Positions 8,586 to 17,001 of a stretch of 64,000 nt of DNA are shown piece after piece. Every line of letters starts with the position of its first letter. Within the stretch, counting starts at the first letter, position 1. Below the pieces are notes generated by a model. That model was not told where the DNA came from and did no database searches. It saw only the letters and a list, made by a program, of their open reading frames with translations. A program made the translations under genes and the position numbers. This stretch comes from Gammaproteobacteria bacterium (GTDB taxonomy: Bacteria; Pseudomonadota; Gammaproteobacteria; Steroidobacterales; Steroidobacteraceae). The DNA lies in NCBI GenBank assembly GCA_027315105.1, contig DAHUYP010000076.1, positions 124,001-188,000 on the forward strand, in the 5' to 3' direction.

Positions 8586-9869
8586 ATGACCGGCAGCGTC
8601 GACGTCAGCGCCGCGACCAGAACGTTCCTGGCCCAGACGGAAGAGCATCTGGTCAGCTACCTGGAGGCCTGTGTGCACTGTGGACTGTGCGCCGACGCCT
8701 GCCACTTTCACGAAGCCTCGGGCGATCCGCGGCATACTCCGGCCTACAAGCTGTTCCCGATCGCCAAGGCGTATCGACGGCAGCGATTCCCGCTTGCCTG
8801 GCTGGGCCTCGCCCCGCGCATCACCGAACGCGACCTGACGGAATGGGAGGAACTGCTGTTCGATACCTGCACGCTGTGCGGCCGCTGCACCACGGTTTGC
8901 CCGATGGCAATCGACATCGCCTCGATCGTCGGCGCCGCGCGCCAGGCCTTCGTGGCTGCGGGGCTGGGACCCGCGGATCTGCTGGCCGCGGCCGACAGCT
9001 CGCGCGACCATGGCAGTCCGCTGGGGCTGACGGCGCAGAAGCTGCGCGAGCGGATCGAGTGGCTGCAGGACGAGCACCAGGTGCCGATTGCGCTCGACCG
9101 GGACAAGGCCGAGGTGCTGCTCACGGTGTCGTCGATCGAGACCATGAAGTACCCGGATTCCGTGGTGGCGATGGCCAAGGTGCTCAATCATGCCGGCGTC
9201 GACTGGACGCTCAGCACGAAGGGCTACGAGGCCACGAATTTCGGCTACCTGTCGGGCAAAGGCGAGATCGCCAGGCTAATGGTCGAACGCATCGTCGACG
9301 CGGCGCAGAGCGTCGGTGCCCGGACCGTCGTCATTCCCGAATGCGGCCATGCGTTCGGCGCGCTGCGCTGGGCCGGAGCCAACCTGCTCGGGCGGCCGTT
9401 GCCGTTCGCCGTGCTGCACATCTCCGAGTACCTGGCGCTGCTCAAGCGCGAGGGAAAGCTCAAGCTCGAGCCGCTGCCGGACTCGATCACCTATCACGAC
9501 CCCTGCCAGATCGCGCGCCGCGGTGGTGCGACCGAGGCGGCGCGCGACGTGCTGCAGGATTTCGCCGAGGATTTTCGCGAGATGTCCCCGGCCGGTAATC
9601 TGAACTGGTGCTGCGGCGGCGGCGGCGTGCAAGCGATCGCGCGGGCCGCCGAACTGCGGCACAAGGTGTTCAAGATCAAGATCGACCAGGTCGAGCGCAC
9701 CGGTGCCAGGACGATGGTATCGTCGTGCTCCAACTGCCGCCTGACGATGGACGAGAGCAAGGCGCATTGGAAATGGGATGGTACGCTCGCAAGCCTGGTG
9801 GAAATCGTGGCCGAACATCTGGTGGACCAAAAGCCGGGAACCGGGCGGGGGGCGGTGCAGCAGCCGTGA
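8586..9869 (+). CDS. isp2: Isp2, HdrD-like Fe-S subunit (HdrC-type ferredoxin plus two CCG domains)
   Basis: The 427-residue cytoplasmic protein has two [4Fe-4S] motifs (CVHCGLCADAC near residue 29, CTLCGRCTTVCP near 95). Two CCG-type domains follow, the second intact (HDPCQ, CCGGGG, SSCSNC). This is the HdrC-HdrB fusion architecture of HdrD/DsrK. With Isp1 it should connect periplasmic H2 oxidation to a cytoplasmic acceptor or quinone. Described Isp hydrogenases mostly run small-isp1-isp2-large; here isp2 follows the large subunit. It overlaps the nickel permease by 4 bp. Confidence 0.9.
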   Translation: MTGSVDVSAATRTFLAQTEEHLVSYLEACVHCGLCADACHFHEASGDPRHTPAYKLFPIAKAYRRQRFPLAWLGLAPRITERDLTEWEELLFDTCTLCGRCTTVCPMAIDIASIVGAARQAFVAAGLGPADLLAAADSSRDHGSPLGLTAQKLRERIEWLQDEHQVPIALDRDKAEVLLTVSSIETMKYPDSVVAMAKVLNHAGVDWTLSTKGYEATNFGYLSGKGEIARLMVERIVDAAQSVGARTVVIPECGHAFGALRWAGANLLGRPLPFAVLHISEYLALLKREGKLKLEPLPDSITYHDPCQIARRGGATEAARDVLQDFAEDFREMSPAGNLNWCCGGGGVQAIARAAELRHKVFKIKIDQVERTGARTMVSSCSNCRLTMDESKAHWKWDGTLASLVEIVAEHLVDQKPGTGRGAVQQP

Positions 9870-10849
9870 GCGGTCAAGCCGGAGTGGCCCGGGTGCTGTT
9901 CGCCCTGGCCGCCGTGAACCTGCTCGCGTGGGCGCTGGTTCTGGCCTGTTTCCACGGCCGGCCGCTGCTGCTCGCCGCTGCTCTGCTTGCCTACGGTTTC
10001 GGTCTGCGCCACGCGCTCGATGCCGATCACATCGCTGCCATCGACAATGTCACCCGCAAGCTGATGCACTCGGGGCAGCGCCCGAGCACCACCGGGCTGT
10101 TCTTCTCTCTCGGGCATTCGGCGGTCGTGTGGCTGGCTTCGCCGGGCATTGCCCTGGCCGCGACTGCCGCCGCCCCCCGCATGGAGTTCATGCGCCGTAT
10201 CGGCGCCACGCTCGGTGCCGGCGTGTCGATGCTGTTCCTGCTCGTCATCGCGGTGGCGAACCTGATGGTGCTCAAGGAGATCCTCGGCGCCATCCGCCGC
10301 CATCGCCAGGGCCACGCGCCCTCCGGCGCTGCTCGGCAAGATGCTGCAGCCGCGCCCGGGTTCTCCGGCAGGCTGCTGCAGCCGTTGCTGCGCATGGTCA
10401 GCCGCCCGCGCCACATGCTGCTGGTCGGCTTCCTGTTCGGCCTGGGCTTCGATACCGCGACCGAGATCGGGGTTCTGGGCATCTCGGCCGCGGCGGCGAG
10501 CCAGGGAGTGTCGGTCTGGAGCATTCTCATCTTTCCGGCACTGTTCACGGCCGCCATGTCGCTGGTGGACACGCTCGATAGCGCAATGATGACCGGCGCC
10601 TATGGCTGGGCCGCGGTCGATCCCGCGCGCAAGCTCTATTACAACCTGGCGGTTACGTTCTTCTCGGTCGTGACCGCCCTGGCGATCGGCGGCATGGAAG
10701 CGTCCGCATTCCTTCGCACCCGGCTGCACCTGCCGGCGCCGCTGCAGGGCCAGTTCGGCTATCGGGTCGGCCTCGGCATCGTGGCGACATTTGCCGGTCT
10801 CTGGCTCGGCTCCGCGTTGTTCCATCGTCTGCAGAGAGCCCGCGCCTGA
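9866..10849 (+). CDS. NiCoT-family nickel/cobalt permease (HoxN/NixA-like)
   Basis: The 327-residue membrane protein carries the NiCoT signature HALDADHI (residues 49-56) and the second family motif FDTATE near residue 198, within seven or eight hydrophobic helices. It imports Ni2+ (or Co2+) across the inner membrane. The start is a GTG at 9866 overlapping the isp2 stop (GTGA), preceded by a G-rich ribosome-binding site. Its place at the end of the hydrogenase operon says that nickel for HynL is its job. Confidence 0.93.
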   Translation: MSGQAGVARVLFALAAVNLLAWALVLACFHGRPLLLAAALLAYGFGLRHALDADHIAAIDNVTRKLMHSGQRPSTTGLFFSLGHSAVVWLASPGIALAATAAAPRMEFMRRIGATLGAGVSMLFLLVIAVANLMVLKEILGAIRRHRQGHAPSGAARQDAAAAPGFSGRLLQPLLRMVSRPRHMLLVGFLFGLGFDTATEIGVLGISAAAASQGVSVWSILIFPALFTAAMSLVDTLDSAMMTGAYGWAAVDPARKLYYNLAVTFFSVVTALAIGGMEASAFLRTRLHLPAPLQGQFGYRVGLGIVATFAGLWLGSALFHRLQRARA

Positions 10850-10850
10850 G

Positions 10851-10873
10851 GCGGCCGCAGTTCCACCGGCCGC
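10851..10873. terminator. Possible hairpin terminator between convergent genes
   Basis: GCGGCC and GGCCGC arms surround an 11-base loop directly after the nickel permease stop and before the convergent LysR gene end. There is no T-run, so an intrinsic terminator is only a guess. Confidence 0.3.
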
Positions 10874-10895
10874 GTGCCGCGTGCGGCGCGCACCG

Positions 10896-11819
10896 TCACC
10901 GTGTCTCGAGCACCCGTCCCAGCAACTCGCAGAACCCGCGCACCAGCGGAGCAGGCGGTCGCTGCTTGAGCTGCAGCAGGTACAGCGGCCGCCGCAGCGC
11001 CGGCGCGGCCGATGGCGGCAGGGTCAGGGCCTTGACCTCGCCGATCCTGGTCAGTTCACGGCCGACGCGTGCCGGCAGCATCGCAATGCCCAGTCCGGAT
11101 GCGACCGCGCGCGCGATGCCTTCGTTGCTGCCGAATTCCACCGTGCGCTCGGGCTCGATCCCGTGGGCACGCATCATGCGGTCGGTGACGTCGCGGGTGC
11201 CGGATCCGGGCTCGCGCAGCAGCCAGACGTGCGCGTTGAGCTCGGCCGGCGTCGGTTTTCGGCGCCGCGCGATCGGTGCGCGCGGGTGCGCGATGACCTG
11301 CAGCTCATCGTCGCGCCAGTGGGAGGCGACGATGCGCGGATCATCGACCGCGCCTTCCACCAGCGCCAGATCGACCTCGCAGCCGATGAGCGCCTGACCC
11401 ACGGCCTGCGTATTGCCGACCCGGATCCGCAGCTCGACGATCGGGTGCTGGCGGGCGAATTCCGCCGCGTATGGCGGCAGCCAGTAACCCGCGATCGTGG
11501 TGCTCGCGCCGAGGATCAGCCGGCCGCGCTTCAATCCGACCCGTGCCCGGACCTCCTCGGCCGCGGCGCTCTCGAGCGCAAAGATTCCGCGCGCGTGATC
11601 GAACAGCGCCTGTCCGCTCTCCGTCAGCCGTACGCCGCCCGAACCCCTGGGGCCGCCGCCGCCGCGCTCGATCAACGGCAGATCGAGCTGATGCTCCAGT
11701 TCGCGCACCGCCTTCGACACCGCCGGCTGGCTGATGAACAGCGAGCCGGCGGCACGCGAGAAACTGCGCTGCTCGGCGACGGTGCAGAAGATACGCAGCA
11801 GATGCAGGTTCATATGCAT
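10896..11819 (-). CDS. LysR-family regulator divergent from a YeiH-type exporter
   Basis: The 307-residue protein has an N-terminal winged helix (residues 3-62, with SFSRAAGSLFISQPAVSKAV) and a LysR substrate-binding domain of CysB/YeiE type. It is transcribed away from the yeiH-like gene at 11938, the usual geometry for a LysR regulator and its target. The effector may be sulfite or another sulfur oxyanion; that is inference from the neighbour. An in-frame ATG two codons later (11813) is an equally possible start. The gap contains AT-rich bases near 11820-11850 where binding could occur. Confidence 0.93.
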   Translation of the reverse strand: MHMNLHLLRIFCTVAEQRSFSRAAGSLFISQPAVSKAVRELEHQLDLPLIERGGGGPRGSGGVRLTESGQALFDHARGIFALESAAAEEVRARVGLKRGRLILGASTTIAGYWLPPYAAEFARQHPIVELRIRVGNTQAVGQALIGCEVDLALVEGAVDDPRIVASHWRDDELQVIAHPRAPIARRRKPTPAELNAHVWLLREPGSGTRDVTDRMMRAHGIEPERTVEFGSNEGIARAVASGLGIAMLPARVGRELTRIGEVKALTLPPSAAPALRRPLYLLQLKQRPPAPLVRGFCELLGRVLETR

Positions 11820-11937
11820 AACCAGAATTCATGATCTTGTGAAATAAATGTATTCGCCTCATGTTACCCGGATCCTTATCCTGGCGCCAACGCGGCCGCT
11901 GTGGCTGCGGCCGAGACCAAGTCCAGGAGTGCGATTC

Positions 11938-13011
11938 ATGTCACACGCGCCGGCAAGCGCCGCCGCCACGGATTCCCAGCCGGCGCAGGCGCGCTCCTGG
12001 TGGCTGGGTATCGCGCTGTCCGGGGCGATCGCCGCCGCCGGCATCCTCGCCGCGCGCACTGCGTGGGCGCAGCACCTCGGACTGAGTGCGCTGACGCTGG
12101 CGATCGTGTTCGGCATCGCGGCCGGCAACACCTTCTTTCCCGCGATCGCAACGCGCACCGCCGCCGGTGTGGATTTCTCCAAGAGCACGTTGCTGCGCGC
12201 GGGCATCATTCTGTTCGGCCTGCGCATCACCTTCCAGCAGATCGCGGCGGTTGGCTGGACCGGAGTCATCATCGATGCCCTGATGGTTGCCTTGACGTTC
12301 GTGATCGCGGTGCAGTTGGGCACGCGCGTGTTGCGGCTCGACCGGCAGACCTCGATGCTGATCGGCGCCGGCAGCGCGCTGTGCGGCGCGGCGGCGGTCA
12401 TGGCGACCGAGCCGGTGGTGCGCGGCCAGGCGCACAAGGTGTCGGTGGCGGTGGCGACGGTGGTGGTGTTCGGAACCCTGGGCATGTTCGCCTACCCGCT
12501 GCTCTACCCGTATCTGGGCATGTCGGAGCACGCCTACGGCGTCTTCACGGGCTCGACCATCCACGAGGTGGCACAGGTGGTCGCGGCCGGCAGGAGCGTG
12601 AGCGAGCCGGCGGCGGCGGCGGCCGTGATCGAGAAGATGCTGCGCATCATGATGCTGGCGCCATTCCTGCTGCTGCTCTCCGGGCTGCAGCGTGACCGGG
12701 CCGCCGAGGCGCCGGCACATGGGCACGGCGCACGCCGGCCACCGATCGTCATCCCCTGGTTTGCCGTGCTGTTCATCGTCGCGAGCGCCGTGAATTCATT
12801 GCACTGGCTGCCGGGCCGGCTGGTCGGGGTTCTGATCGACGTCGACACGGTGCTGCTGGCGGCCGCCATGGCGGCGCTGGGCCTGCGTACTCATGCGGGA
12901 GCGATCCGGCAGGCGGGGGCGCGGCCCTTGTTGCTCGCCGCCGTGCTGTTCGCCTTTCTGGTCCTGGGCGGCTACGCGATCAACCGTCTGGTGACCCACC
13001 TTCTGGGCTGA
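11938..13011 (+). CDS. YeiH/UPF0324-family putative sulfate or sulfite exporter
   Basis: The 357-residue protein is a multi-helix inner-membrane carrier of the UPF0324 (YeiH) family. Recognisable segments are LRAGIILFGLRITFQQI, GAGSALCGAAAVMATEPV and FTGSTIHEVAQVVAAG. Family members are annotated as sulfate exporters without much biochemistry. The ATG at 11938 is chosen because CAGGAG lies upstream and the family's hydrophobic start follows; an upstream ATG at 11848 lacks such a site. In a sulfur oxidiser it could expel sulfite or sulfate made by sHdr. Its last 32 bp overlap the convergent osmC-like gene. Confidence 0.88.
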   Translation: MSHAPASAAATDSQPAQARSWWLGIALSGAIAAAGILAARTAWAQHLGLSALTLAIVFGIAAGNTFFPAIATRTAAGVDFSKSTLLRAGIILFGLRITFQQIAAVGWTGVIIDALMVALTFVIAVQLGTRVLRLDRQTSMLIGAGSALCGAAAVMATEPVVRGQAHKVSVAVATVVVFGTLGMFAYPLLYPYLGMSEHAYGVFTGSTIHEVAQVVAAGRSVSEPAAAAAVIEKMLRIMMLAPFLLLLSGLQRDRAAEAPAHGHGARRPPIVIPWFAVLFIVASAVNSLHWLPGRLVGVLIDVDTVLLAAAMAALGLRTHAGAIRQAGARPLLLAAVLFAFLVLGGYAINRLVTHLLG

Positions 13012-13456
13012 CGGCGCCCGCCGGGATCTCCACGACCTGGACTTCGAGCGAACGTGCGCCGCGCAGCGAATTGGCGATCAGGCATATCTGATCGGCTCGC
13101 TTCAGCAACTGCCGGGCCTTGGCGGTGTCGGCACCTCGCGCCACGGCCAGCGTTGCCGAGGTCTTCAGGCCGATGAACTGAGGCACGCGCTCGACGCGAT
13201 CGACCACGCCCTCGACCCGGCACTCGAGCTTGAGCCAACCGAACAGGGCCGCGGCGCTCACCGCCCGGAAGGTCAGGATGAAGCAGTTGGCGACCGCCGC
13301 GGTCAGCAGCGTTTCGGGCGACCAGTGCCGGCCGTCGCCGTCGAACTGCGGCGCCGGCGCACTCGAGATCTCCGGCAAACCGGGCGACGTCACCGGCACT
13401 TCGCCTGTCAGGCCACCGCTCGCGGCCGCGGTATAGGTATGGGGGTAGGGCTGCAT
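12980..13456 (-). CDS. OsmC/Ohr-family protein
   Basis: The 158-residue protein has the OsmC fold signatures: an N-terminal strand region (GGLTGEVPVTSPGLPEI), the SPETLLTAAVANCFILTF helix with the first conserved cysteine, and a second cysteine in ADQICLIANS. OsmC-type proteins reduce organic or lipid hydroperoxides with thiols. The helix around SPETLLTAAVANC is typical of the YhfA/OsmC-like branch. It is convergent with, and overlaps, the yeiH-like gene, and is followed on the same strand by no close gene. Confidence 0.9.
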   Translation of the reverse strand: MQPYPHTYTAAASGGLTGEVPVTSPGLPEISSAPAPQFDGDGRHWSPETLLTAAVANCFILTFRAVSAAALFGWLKLECRVEGVVDRVERVPQFIGLKTSATLAVARGADTAKARQLLKRADQICLIANSLRGARSLEVQVVEIPAGAVSPEGGSPDG

Positions 13457-13474
13457 GCGACGACGGCGCGCTGG

Positions 13475-14839
13475 CTAGTGCAGCCAGGCGTAGCCGAACT
13501 CGAGATTGAACTGATGCATCTGCAGTTCGATCGTCTGCGTCGGGTCGAAGGTGTTGATGCCGCGCACGGTCTGGTTGGGCGCATAGGTGAGCGCCATGCT
13601 GAATTCTCCACGTTCGCCGTCGCGGCGCGTGAATCCGACCGCGATGTGGTTCTCGATGACACCGGGGGCGAGAATGTTGAACGTCACCTGCGAGCCCGGG
13701 ATCGGCTGAGTGCCGTGGCTGACGCCGAAGCGTCCGGTCCAGTCGTCGTTGAGCTGCCAGCGCAGGCCGAGCTTGTAGACCGTCATGTCGCGCCAGCCGA
13801 AGCCTGCGCCGCGGCTGCCGCCGAGGCAGCTTTGCGGGTCGGTGCCCCCGGCGCCGGCGGTCGGACAGCCGAACAGGTTGCCGATCGGATTGCCGACCGC
13901 CGCGACCCCATCGTACCAAATCTCCTGCACGTCGAAACTTATGGCGATCGGCTGCGTCGGCTTGAACGTCACGCCGAGGGTGGCATTGGCCGGGATGTCG
14001 AAACCGCCACCGTCGGCGAACAGGTCGCCGTATTTCGTGAGCTTCGACATGAAGATCTTGGAGGTGTAGGCGGCGGCGGCGCTGAAGCGTGCATCGGGAT
14101 GCCACTCCAGGCCGACCGAGGCGCCCGCGCCATAGGACATGTCGGCGCCGTTGTTCGATAGCGCCGTCGGCATCGCGGTGCCGCCGCTGTCGGCGAACGT
14201 CTGGGTGTACGGGGCGAAATTGCCCAGGCCGCGCGCCGAGAAGCGCTGGGCGGCGATGATCGCGGCACCGCCGGCCGAGAATTGGCGGTCCGCCCACGTG
14301 TGTGCGAACGCCAGATTGAGGAACGCCTGCATCAGGTCGACGCCCGCCGTGCCGGCACCGTAGGTTCCCGGGAAGGTGGTCACCGGTGCGCCCGGTCCGG
14401 GGGCGAAGGTCGCGCTGCCGCCCTGCCAGGTCGTGTTCATGCCGCCGCGGGCATAGAACGCCGCGCCGATGCTGTTCTGCGCATCGAGTTGCCGGTTGAG
14501 CGCGACGTAGGGCAGCGGGAACAATCTATCGCCGCTGGTGATGGCGTTCGGACCGATCGTGAAGGCGCCGCCGTTGCCGTTCGCGAGGCTCGGGCCGCTG
14601 GTATAGCTGCGATCCGGGCTGAACAGCCCGAGCCCCACCTCGACGCGCTGGCCCACGTACGCCAGGCCGGCGGGATTGGTGGCGATGATCATCACTTCTT
14701 CGGGATCGGCGCTGCCGGCGCCCGCGAGGCCTTCGTTCTTCGTGCCGACACCGTCGGTGAAATAGCCGTTGGTTGCCTGCGCGATGCTCGCGAGCAGTAC
14801 CGACGCGATGACCCCGGTCAAGCCGATTTGGATCCTCAT
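13475..14839 (-). CDS. FadL/OmpP1-family outer-membrane transporter
   Basis: The 454-residue protein starts with a signal peptide (cut expected after IAQA, residue 22) and continues with the FadL hallmark segments GVGTKNEGLAGAG and NPAGLAYVG, then beta-strand repeats ending in an aromatic C-terminus (FGYAWLH). FadL proteins let hydrophobic substrates cross the outer membrane. The ATG at 14839 follows AGGGGGGG. It stands downstream of tusA and dsrE2 on the same strand, so a role in taking up hydrophobic sulfur compounds is an inference worth noting. Confidence 0.92.
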   Translation of the reverse strand: MRIQIGLTGVIASVLLASIAQATNGYFTDGVGTKNEGLAGAGSADPEEVMIIATNPAGLAYVGQRVEVGLGLFSPDRSYTSGPSLANGNGGAFTIGPNAITSGDRLFPLPYVALNRQLDAQNSIGAAFYARGGMNTTWQGGSATFAPGPGAPVTTFPGTYGAGTAGVDLMQAFLNLAFAHTWADRQFSAGGAAIIAAQRFSARGLGNFAPYTQTFADSGGTAMPTALSNNGADMSYGAGASVGLEWHPDARFSAAAAYTSKIFMSKLTKYGDLFADGGGFDIPANATLGVTFKPTQPIAISFDVQEIWYDGVAAVGNPIGNLFGCPTAGAGGTDPQSCLGGSRGAGFGWRDMTVYKLGLRWQLNDDWTGRFGVSHGTQPIPGSQVTFNILAPGVIENHIAVGFTRRDGERGEFSMALTYAPNQTVRGINTFDPTQTIELQMHQFNLEFGYAWLH

Positions 14840-14897
14840 GACCCCCCCTGGGTTTGGCCCGTGTGCGCCAATGGGCGCCGTTGTGACCCCGTCGTCG

Positions 14898-15125
14898 TCA
14901 GCCGGCGCGGCGCAGGATGAAGCGGTAGACGTTGCCCTCGGTGCTCGATTCAACCAACTCGTTGCCTGTCGTGCGGCAGAAGGCCTGGAAGTCCTTCACC
15001 GAGCCCGGATCAGTCGCCAGTACCTCGAGCGTGCCGCCCGGCGCGAGCGTCTGCAGCGCCTTCTTGGCCCGCAGGATCGGCAGCGGGCAGTTCAGTCCCT
15101 TTGCATCCAACGTCTGATCGGCCAT
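14898..15125 (-). CDS. tusA: TusA sulfur carrier protein
   Basis: TusA carries sulfane sulfur as a persulfide on a single cysteine in the cytoplasm. The 75-residue protein has the CPLPILRAKKAL motif with Cys13 as the carrier residue, and a normal length. Next to dsrE2 and close to the sHdr locus, it fits the Rhd-TusA-DsrE2 type of sulfur-trafficking set, although no cytoplasmic rhodanese gene is adjacent. It most likely donates to DsrE3C or sHdr. Confidence 0.96.
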   Translation of the reverse strand: MADQTLDAKGLNCPLPILRAKKALQTLAPGGTLEVLATDPGSVKDFQAFCRTTGNELVESSTEGNVYRFILRRAG

Positions 15126-15158
15126 GCGGTGTTCGCCGGGCTTGCCGGCGCCTCATCG

Positions 15159-15668
15159 TTATATGAACAGATTGATGTCGGACTGCGTGGCGACCTCGAT
15201 GTAGGTTGCCGCACCGCCGAGCTCCGGCCCTTCGATCATGTCCTTGAGGGTGTATTCGAACAGGTCCATCGTCATCTGGCAGGCGATCATGCGCACGCCC
15301 GATTCGAGCGCGAGCGCGCGCAGGTCCTGGATCGATGCGATGCCTTTCTTCTTCATCATATTGCGCATCATCGTGGTTGCCGCGGCATCCACGCCGGGAA
15401 TCATCGACGCCAGGTTCGGCATGCCCATGTGCATGCCGGCCAGCGGCATCTTCATCGCCGGGTTGCCGAGCGGCGAGAGGTGCAGATCGAGATTCCTGAG
15501 CAGCAGCGGCAACCCGTAGAAGGTGAAGAACATGGTGACGTCCAGACCCATGGCCGCCGCCGTCGTGGAAAGTATGAACGGCGGGTACGCCCAGTCGAGC
15601 GTGCCCTTGGTCACGATGATCGACATGCTCTTCGAGGCAGGGCGCGCAGTGTCAGTCGCAACAGCCAT
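15159..15668 (-). CDS. dsrE2: DsrE2-family sulfurtransferase
   Basis: The 169-residue protein belongs to the DsrE/DsrF-like family of the DsrE2 type: SIIVTKGTLDWAYPPFILST opens the fold, the middle has hydrophobic stretches (DVTMFFTFYGLPLLL) and a Met-rich loop, and one cysteine occurs in MIACQM. DsrE2 is usually coded beside tusA in sulfur oxidisers and is thought to be a membrane-associated partner in sulfur transfer. The ATG at 15668 follows AGGA. It is divergent from the HDAC-lip operon across a 184-bp AT-rich region. Confidence 0.92.
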   Translation of the reverse strand: MAVATDTARPASKSMSIIVTKGTLDWAYPPFILSTTAAAMGLDVTMFFTFYGLPLLLRNLDLHLSPLGNPAMKMPLAGMHMGMPNLASMIPGVDAAATTMMRNMMKKKGIASIQDLRALALESGVRMIACQMTMDLFEYTLKDMIEGPELGGAATYIEVATQSDINLFI

Positions 15669-15720
15669 GGCCAGGTTCCTCGACCGATTACCCCATAATG
15701 CGGAACTTATCAGAGTTATA

Positions 15721-15749
15721 TTAATTAGCAAATAGTAATAAGGTATAGT
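15721..15749 (+). promoter_or_regulatory. Candidate promoter of the HDAC-lipS operon in an AT-rich divergent region
   Basis: TTAATT (15721-15726) and TATAGT (15744-15749) are 17 bp apart, a plausible -35/-10 pair about 100 bp before the HDAC-family gene. About 45 bases around it (15705-15750) are strongly AT-rich in an otherwise GC-rich window. The same stretch must also serve the divergent dsrE2-tusA genes. Confidence 0.45.
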
Positions 15750-15852
15750 CCCTACGGGGATGCGTAGCCGCCGCAGCCCGTCGGCGCGGGCGAACGGTGG
15801 CTGCGGATCGTGCGGATGGCGGCTCGCCGCCTCGAGGGACCAGCCTAGGCGG

Positions 15853-17001
15853 ATGCGAAGGATGCGTTCAGCGCTTTTCATCGGCAGCAAGCTGTGTCGG
15901 GTGCCGGGCTTCGGCGGCGACCATCCGCTCGGCATTCCGCGCGTCGCGACGGTCATGCAGTTGTGTGCGGCGCTGGGGTGGCTGGAGGCCGGAGAGTTTC
16001 GCTGCAGCGAACCGGCAACGGTGCAGCAGCTCGGCCGATTTCACAGCCGCGAGTACATTGCGGCATTGCAGGAGGCGGACGCGACGGGCGGCGCCAGCGT
16101 GGCGGTGCGCGAGCGTTTCGCGATCGGCACGCGTGAAAATCCGCTGTTCCGGGGGGTATTCGCGCGCGCGGCCACGACGGTAGGCGGCTCGCTGCTGGCG
16201 GCGCAACTGGCGCTCGAGGGCTACCTGAGCTTCCACCCGGCCGGCGGCACGCATCATGGTCGCCCGGGACGGGCCAGCGGCTTCTGCTACTTCAACGATC
16301 CGGTATTCGCATTGCACGGGCTCGCCGAGCGCGGCTTGACGCGCATTCTCTACGTGGATCTGGATGCGCATCACGGCGACGGGGTTCAGGATGCGTTGCA
16401 CGACGATGTGCGAATGCACACGATCTCCATCCACGAGGCGGGCCGCTGGCCGTTCAGCGGTGCAGCGGACGATCACGGCGGCGGGCGGTCGCGCAATTTT
16501 CCGGTCCCGAGCGGGTTCAACGACACCGAACTGCGGTTCCTGATGGGGCACGCCATCGTGCCCTATGCGCAGCGGCTCGATCCGCAGGCGGTGGTGGTCA
16601 CCTGCGGCACCGACGCACTGGCGGCGGATCCGCTCTGCGGCCTCATGCTCAGCAACGGCGCCCTCTGGAGCGCGGTGCAGACGCTGATCGAGCTCGCGCC
16701 GGTCGCGGTGGTGCTCGGCGGCGGGGGCTACAACCCGTGGACCGTGGCGCGCTGCTGGACCGGACTGTGGGGGAAGCTCAGCGGGCGCGCGATTCCGGCG
16801 ACGCTGCCGCCGGTGGCGCAGCGGATCCTGGAGGGATTATCGTGCGACCTGATGGACGAAGACATGATCGATCCGGCGTGGCTGACGACGCTCGCGGACC
16901 AGCCGAGGCCGGGGCCGGTGCGCGAGGCGGTCCGCAGGCTGGCGGCAGCTGATGCCGCTGCCGCAGTCACTGCGAAGGTCGGGCTGGGGGATGCACGATG
17001 A
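15853..17001 (+). CDS. Histone-deacetylase-family (AcuC-like) zinc amidohydrolase in the lipoate operon
   Basis: The 382-residue protein keeps the full HDAC active site: His134-His135 in GGTHHG, zinc ligands Asp171 and His173 in DLDAHHGDG, Asp254 in CGTDALAADPL, and the catalytic Tyr293 in GGGGYNPW. It should hydrolyse an acyl-lysine or similar amide in the cytoplasm. It overlaps lipS1 by 4 bp, which ties it to lipoate assembly; removal of a lipoyl, octanoyl or acetyl group is inferred, not shown. AcuC-like acetoin metabolism or polyamine deacetylation are alternatives. The ATG at 15853 is chosen tentatively over 15862, as neither has a well-spaced ribosome-binding site. Confidence 0.88.
   Translation: MRRMRSALFIGSKLCRVPGFGGDHPLGIPRVATVMQLCAALGWLEAGEFRCSEPATVQQLGRFHSREYIAALQEADATGGASVAVRERFAIGTRENPLFRGVFARAATTVGGSLLAAQLALEGYLSFHPAGGTHHGRPGRASGFCYFNDPVFALHGLAERGLTRILYVDLDAHHGDGVQDALHDDVRMHTISIHEAGRWPFSGAADDHGGGRSRNFPVPSGFNDTELRFLMGHAIVPYAQRLDPQAVVVTCGTDALAADPLCGLMLSNGALWSAVQTLIELAPVAVVLGGGGYNPWTVARCWTGLWGKLSGRAIPATLPPVAQRILEGLSCDLMDEDMIDPAWLTTLADQPRPGPVREAVRRLAAADAAAAVTAKVGLGDAR

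Noticed and set aside
6722-8587. 621-codon open frame opposite the hydrogenase large subunit
   Set aside because: Antisense shadow of hynL, whose motifs are complete; no recognisable domain in the frame.
12972-14297. 441-codon minus-strand frame overlapping osmC and fadL
   Set aside because: It is an out-of-frame shadow of the fadL gene, Arg/Gly-rich with no signal peptide or motif.
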